From assembly GCA_031262895.1 (NCBI GenBank), contig JAISGW010000099.1, positions 1 to 8,512 of the forward strand: DNA of 8,512 nt, given 5' to 3'. Of this stretch, positions 6,100-8,512 are shown one piece after another (positions within the stretch are counted from its first letter, which is position 1; each line of letters opens with the position of its first letter). The notes beneath the pieces were generated by a model. It had not been told where the DNA came from and ran no database searches. It saw only the letters and a program-made list of their open reading frames with translations. Source of the DNA: Tannerella sp. (GTDB taxonomy: Bacteria; Bacteroidota; Bacteroidia; Bacteroidales; Tannerellaceae). The position numbers were made by a program, and so were the translations under genes.

Positions 6100-7767
6100 A
6101 TGATACAAAGCTTGGAAGCTTTCATAGGAAACGATGTGGCTTGGGCGGCCATGGTTTTGTCGCTCATCTCGGCCATCGGCCTGCTCTTGGGCCATATTCG
6201 TATATTCGGCATCTCTTTGGGCATTACCTTCGTCTTTTTCGCCGGTATCATGGCCGGCCACTTCGGCATCCACATTAATGCGGGCATGTTGTTGTTCGCC
6301 CAAAACTTCGGCCTCATCCTCTTCGTCTATGCCTTGGGCTTGCAGGTAGGCCCCGGCTTTTTCTCTTCCCTGAAGAAGGGCGGTTTAGGTTTGAACTTGA
6401 TGGGCATTGCCGTCATCGTGTTCGGCCTGCTTCTGGTGCTCGGCCTTCACGGGCTGTTCGGCATGGGATTGCCCACTTTGATGGGCCTGCTTTCCGGCGC
6501 CGTGACCAACACGCCCATGCTGGGTGCGGCGCAACAAGCCCTGCTCCAGCTGCAGCCCGACAACGCCCAAGGCGCCGCCGACATGGCTTTGGCCTGTGCC
6601 GTGGGCTATCCTTTCGGCGTGGTAGGCCTCATTGTCGCCATCGCCATCCTGCATAAGTTCTGCTGTAAGCCCGGCAAAGAGGCCGTTGAGGCCAACCGTC
6701 CGAAGCCCGACGTCACCGAGTTTCAGGTGCTCAATCCGGTCATTTTCGGCAAGAGCGTCAAAGAAGCGGTACGCCTTTCCGGCCTGCATTTCGTCATTTC
6801 GCGGCTTTGGCATGAGGGACAGGTCAGCTTGCCCGGTTCCGGCACCATCCTTTGCGAGGGCGACCATCTGCTGGTGGTCTCGCCCCACGAAGACGTGGAA
6901 AAGATACAGCTCCTGTTCGGCGGCAAGGAGGATGTGGACTGGAACAAGGAGGGCATTGACTGGGACGCCATTGATAAGCGGCTCATTTCCCGCCGCATCG
7001 TCGTCACGCACGGGCGGGTGAACGGCGTGCGCCTCGGCTCCCTGCGTCTTCGCAACCTTTACGGCATCAACATTACCCGCGTGAACAGAGCGGGCATAGA
7101 CCTTTTGGCTTCTCCCCGCCTGCGCCTGCAGATAGGGGACCGGCTGACCATCGTGGGCGAGACGGACTCCGTCAAGGCCGTGGGCAAAATCCTCGGTGAC
7201 GAGGTGAAGCAGCTCACTATCCCCCATCTCTTTGCCGTGTTCCTCGGCATCTTCCTCGGCGTTTTCCTTGGTAGCCTGCCCATTTACATTCCCGGCATGG
7301 CCACGCCCGTGAAGTTCGGCATAGCCGGCGGCCCGATTATCGTCGGCATCTTAGTTGGTGCTTTCGGTCCCCGCTTCCACATGATGACCTATACCACACA
7401 AAGCGCCAGCCTGATGGTCAGGCAATTGGGTATTGTACTCTATTTGGCCGGACTGGGCCTCTCGTCGGGGGCACATTTCTTCGAGACGGTCTTCTGCGCC
7501 GAGGGCTTAGTCTGGATAGGCATAGCTATCTTATTTACCATTGTCCCGGTTTTGCTGGTCGGCTTCTGGGTGGCTTTGCGCAAGAAGGCCGATTACGCCG
7601 CCAACGTGGGCATGCTCTGCGGGGCGATGGCCAATCCCATGGCGCTCACTTACGCCAACTCGACAGCAGGCGGTGACGAGCCGGCCGTGGCTTATGCGAC
7701 GGTTTACCCCTTGTCCATGTTCCTTCGCGTCATCACCGCCCAGCTTCTCATCCTGCTCTGCGTTTGA
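6100..7767 (+). CDS. Putative transporter of the aspartate:alanine exchanger (AAE) family
   Basis: This 555-residue inner-membrane protein has the two-half layout of the AspT/YidE/YbjL family. The N-terminal membrane half (about 14-187) contains LILFVYALGLQVGPGFF (72-88), GLLSGAVTNTPMLGAAQQAL (129-148) and GYPFGVVG (169-176). The middle (about 205-365) is cytosolic and holds two TrkA-C/RCK-C-like domains, seen in GDHLLVVSPHEDVEKI (254-269) and GDRLTIVGETDSVKAVGKIL (346-365). The C-terminal half (about 375-553) repeats the first: GGPIIVGILVGAFGPR (410-425), QLGIVLYLAGLGLSSG (442-457), GMLCGAMANPMALTYAN (504-520) and AYATVYPLSMFLRVITAQL (531-549). Known AspT swaps aspartate for alanine; most relatives, including YidE and YbjL, have no proven substrate, so none is assigned here. 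The RCK-C pair suggests control by a bound ligand. The stop lies 8 bases from the convergent mutS-like stop with no terminator visible between them. Confidence 0.93.
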   Translation: MIQSLEAFIGNDVAWAAMVLSLISAIGLLLGHIRIFGISLGITFVFFAGIMAGHFGIHINAGMLLFAQNFGLILFVYALGLQVGPGFFSSLKKGGLGLNLMGIAVIVFGLLLVLGLHGLFGMGLPTLMGLLSGAVTNTPMLGAAQQALLQLQPDNAQGAADMALACAVGYPFGVVGLIVAIAILHKFCCKPGKEAVEANRPKPDVTEFQVLNPVIFGKSVKEAVRLSGLHFVISRLWHEGQVSLPGSGTILCEGDHLLVVSPHEDVEKIQLLFGGKEDVDWNKEGIDWDAIDKRLISRRIVVTHGRVNGVRLGSLRLRNLYGINITRVNRAGIDLLASPRLRLQIGDRLTIVGETDSVKAVGKILGDEVKQLTIPHLFAVFLGIFLGVFLGSLPIYIPGMATPVKFGIAGGPIIVGILVGAFGPRFHMMTYTTQSASLMVRQLGIVLYLAGLGLSSGAHFFETVFCAEGLVWIGIAILFTIVPVLLVGFWVALRKKADYAANVGMLCGAMANPMALTYANSTAGGDEPAVAYATVYPLSMFLRVITAQLLILLCV

Positions 7768-7775
7768 GGCACCCC

Positions 7776-8512
7776 TTACAAAGTGATGCCCATGCGCTGC
7801 ATCAGGAAGGTGGCGTTCATGTTGCGTGCGACGCCTTCCTGCAGTTTGTAGTTGAAGCTGAGCCGTTCGCCTTGGATGTCGGCTTCAAAGCAATAATTTT
7901 TGATTTTTCCGGGAAATTCTTCTTCCAACGCCCCGAGAGCGAGGTCGTGCGTGGCGATGATGCCGCAGGTGCCCAAGCGGGTAAGCTGCTTCATCAGGGC
8001 GATGGATCCTTTTTGCTTGTCCACGGAATTGGTGCCCTTGAGTATCTCGTCAAGGATGATAAGCAGCTTGTCACCCTGTTCGAGGCGGTCGATAATGCTT
8101 TTCAAGCGTTTAAGTTCGGCAAAGAAATAAGACTCGCTCCCGGCGAGGGAATCGGAAGTGCGGAGGCTGGTCATCAGCCGAGCCGGGTAGAAGCTCAGCG
8201 ACTCGGCGCAAACGGGCGCCCCTATGGCGGCTAAGAGGAAATTCACCCCTACAGTGCGCAGGTAAGTGCTTTTCCCGGCCATGTTCGCCCCCGTGACAAT
8301 CAGGAAGCCCGTATCTCCGTGCGGAGGGCATTGCACGTCGTTCTTTACGCAGAGGTCGCGGCGGAGCAGCGGATGCCCCAGCGCCTTGCCCGATAATTGG
8401 AAATAAGCATCGGCCACCCGCGGATAGACGTAATCCGGATGGTTGAAGGCGAATCCGCCCAGCGAGGCCAGTGCATCGAAGCGCCCTAAAGCTTCGAACC
8501 ATCCGGGAATCA
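7776..8512 (-). CDS. MutS-family ATPase, C-terminal part (partial at the right edge)
   Basis: The frame is open to the right edge and ends at TAA (7778-7776), so 244 C-terminal residues are visible and the start is outside. A GTG at 8417 is internal. Numbering from the edge: 1-31 is the end of the core/lever region (FDALASLGGFAFNHPDYVYP). Then come the MutS ATPase motifs: HPLL (46-49), Walker A TGANMAGKST (73-82), TSDSLAGSESYFFAELKRL (118-136), Walker B LLIILDE (149-155) followed by ILKGTNSVD (156-164), and ATHDLAL (186-192). Canonical MutS has GPNMAGKST and DEIGRGTSTYDG, so the Ala for Pro change and the LKGTNSVD run point to the non-canonical MutS-like paralogues of Bacteroidota, often annotated as mismatch-repair proteins. 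The chain ends soon after the ATPase domain, without the helix-turn-helix/tether tail of true MutS. Whether mismatch-binding domains are present cannot be seen. The ATPase looks intact; a repair role is uncertain. Confidence 0.92.
   Translation of the reverse strand, partial: IPGWFEALGRFDALASLGGFAFNHPDYVYPRVADAYFQLSGKALGHPLLRRDLCVKNDVQCPPHGDTGFLIVTGANMAGKSTYLRTVGVNFLLAAIGAPVCAESLSFYPARLMTSLRTSDSLAGSESYFFAELKRLKSIIDRLEQGDKLLIILDEILKGTNSVDKQKGSIALMKQLTRLGTCGIIATHDLALGALEEEFPGKIKNYCFEADIQGERLSFNYKLQEGVARNMNATFLMQRMGITL

Noticed and set aside
6385..7227. Minus-strand open frame (280 codons) opposite the transporter
   Set aside because: It is His/Gln/Ala-rich with no family resemblance and lies antisense to the clear AAE transporter frame.
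7784..7804. Inverted repeat TGATGC / GCATCA near the transporter end
   Set aside because: It lies inside the mutS-like coding end, has only a 6-base stem with a 9-base loop and no T run on either strand, so it is not a credible terminator.
8110..8502. Minus-strand open frame overlapping the mutS-like gene
   Set aside because: It is an Arg/Pro-rich frame-shifted reading of the same strand; the mutS-like frame carries all the motifs.

Overview
The window looks like a chromosomal segment from a member of the Bacteroidota, most likely order Bacteroidales. Three things support this. Candidate promoters match the Bacteroidota form (TTTG-like -33 element and TAnnTTTG -7 element) rather than the sigma-70 form. 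QueA and Pgk carry the lengthened forms I associate with this group. The cell-surface genes (PKD lipoprotein with acidic residues after the lipid cysteine, outer-membrane barrel, TANFOR-like secreted protein) are typical of it. Coding DNA is GC-rich for the group and intergenic DNA is AT-rich. I cannot fix the genus.

Positions 1-3209, minus strand: a compact three-gene surface operon. Transcription order is a PKD-domain lipoprotein (1851-3209), a 556-residue outer-membrane beta-barrel protein (188-1858) overlapping it by 8 bases, and, 6 bases further on, the N-terminus of a secreted protein that leaves the window at position 1 and resembles the start of the very large TANFOR proteins. A Bacteroidota-type promoter lies at 3244-3277. 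The lipoprotein start is odd: it reads from TTG, with an out-of-frame ATG four bases upstream.

Positions 3332-5976, minus strand: two housekeeping genes. queA (tRNA queuosine synthesis) is followed by pgk (glycolysis). Each has its own promoter, and pgk ends in a strong hairpin terminator at 3332-3365 that insulates the surface operon.

Positions 5977-6099: a divergent promoter region between queA (leftward) and a transporter gene (rightward). Positions 6100-7767, plus strand: a 555-residue membrane protein of the aspartate:alanine exchanger (AAE/YidE-YbjL) family, with two membrane halves around two TrkA-C/RCK-C domains. It converges with a MutS-like ATPase gene (7776 to the right edge, minus strand) across only 8 bases.

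The part with most room for undescribed biology is the 1-3209 surface operon. The rest is core metabolism, tRNA modification, transport and a MutS-family paralogue. I saw no rRNA, tRNA, CRISPR array, insertion sequence or phage gene, and there is no gene-free stretch over 300 bases.
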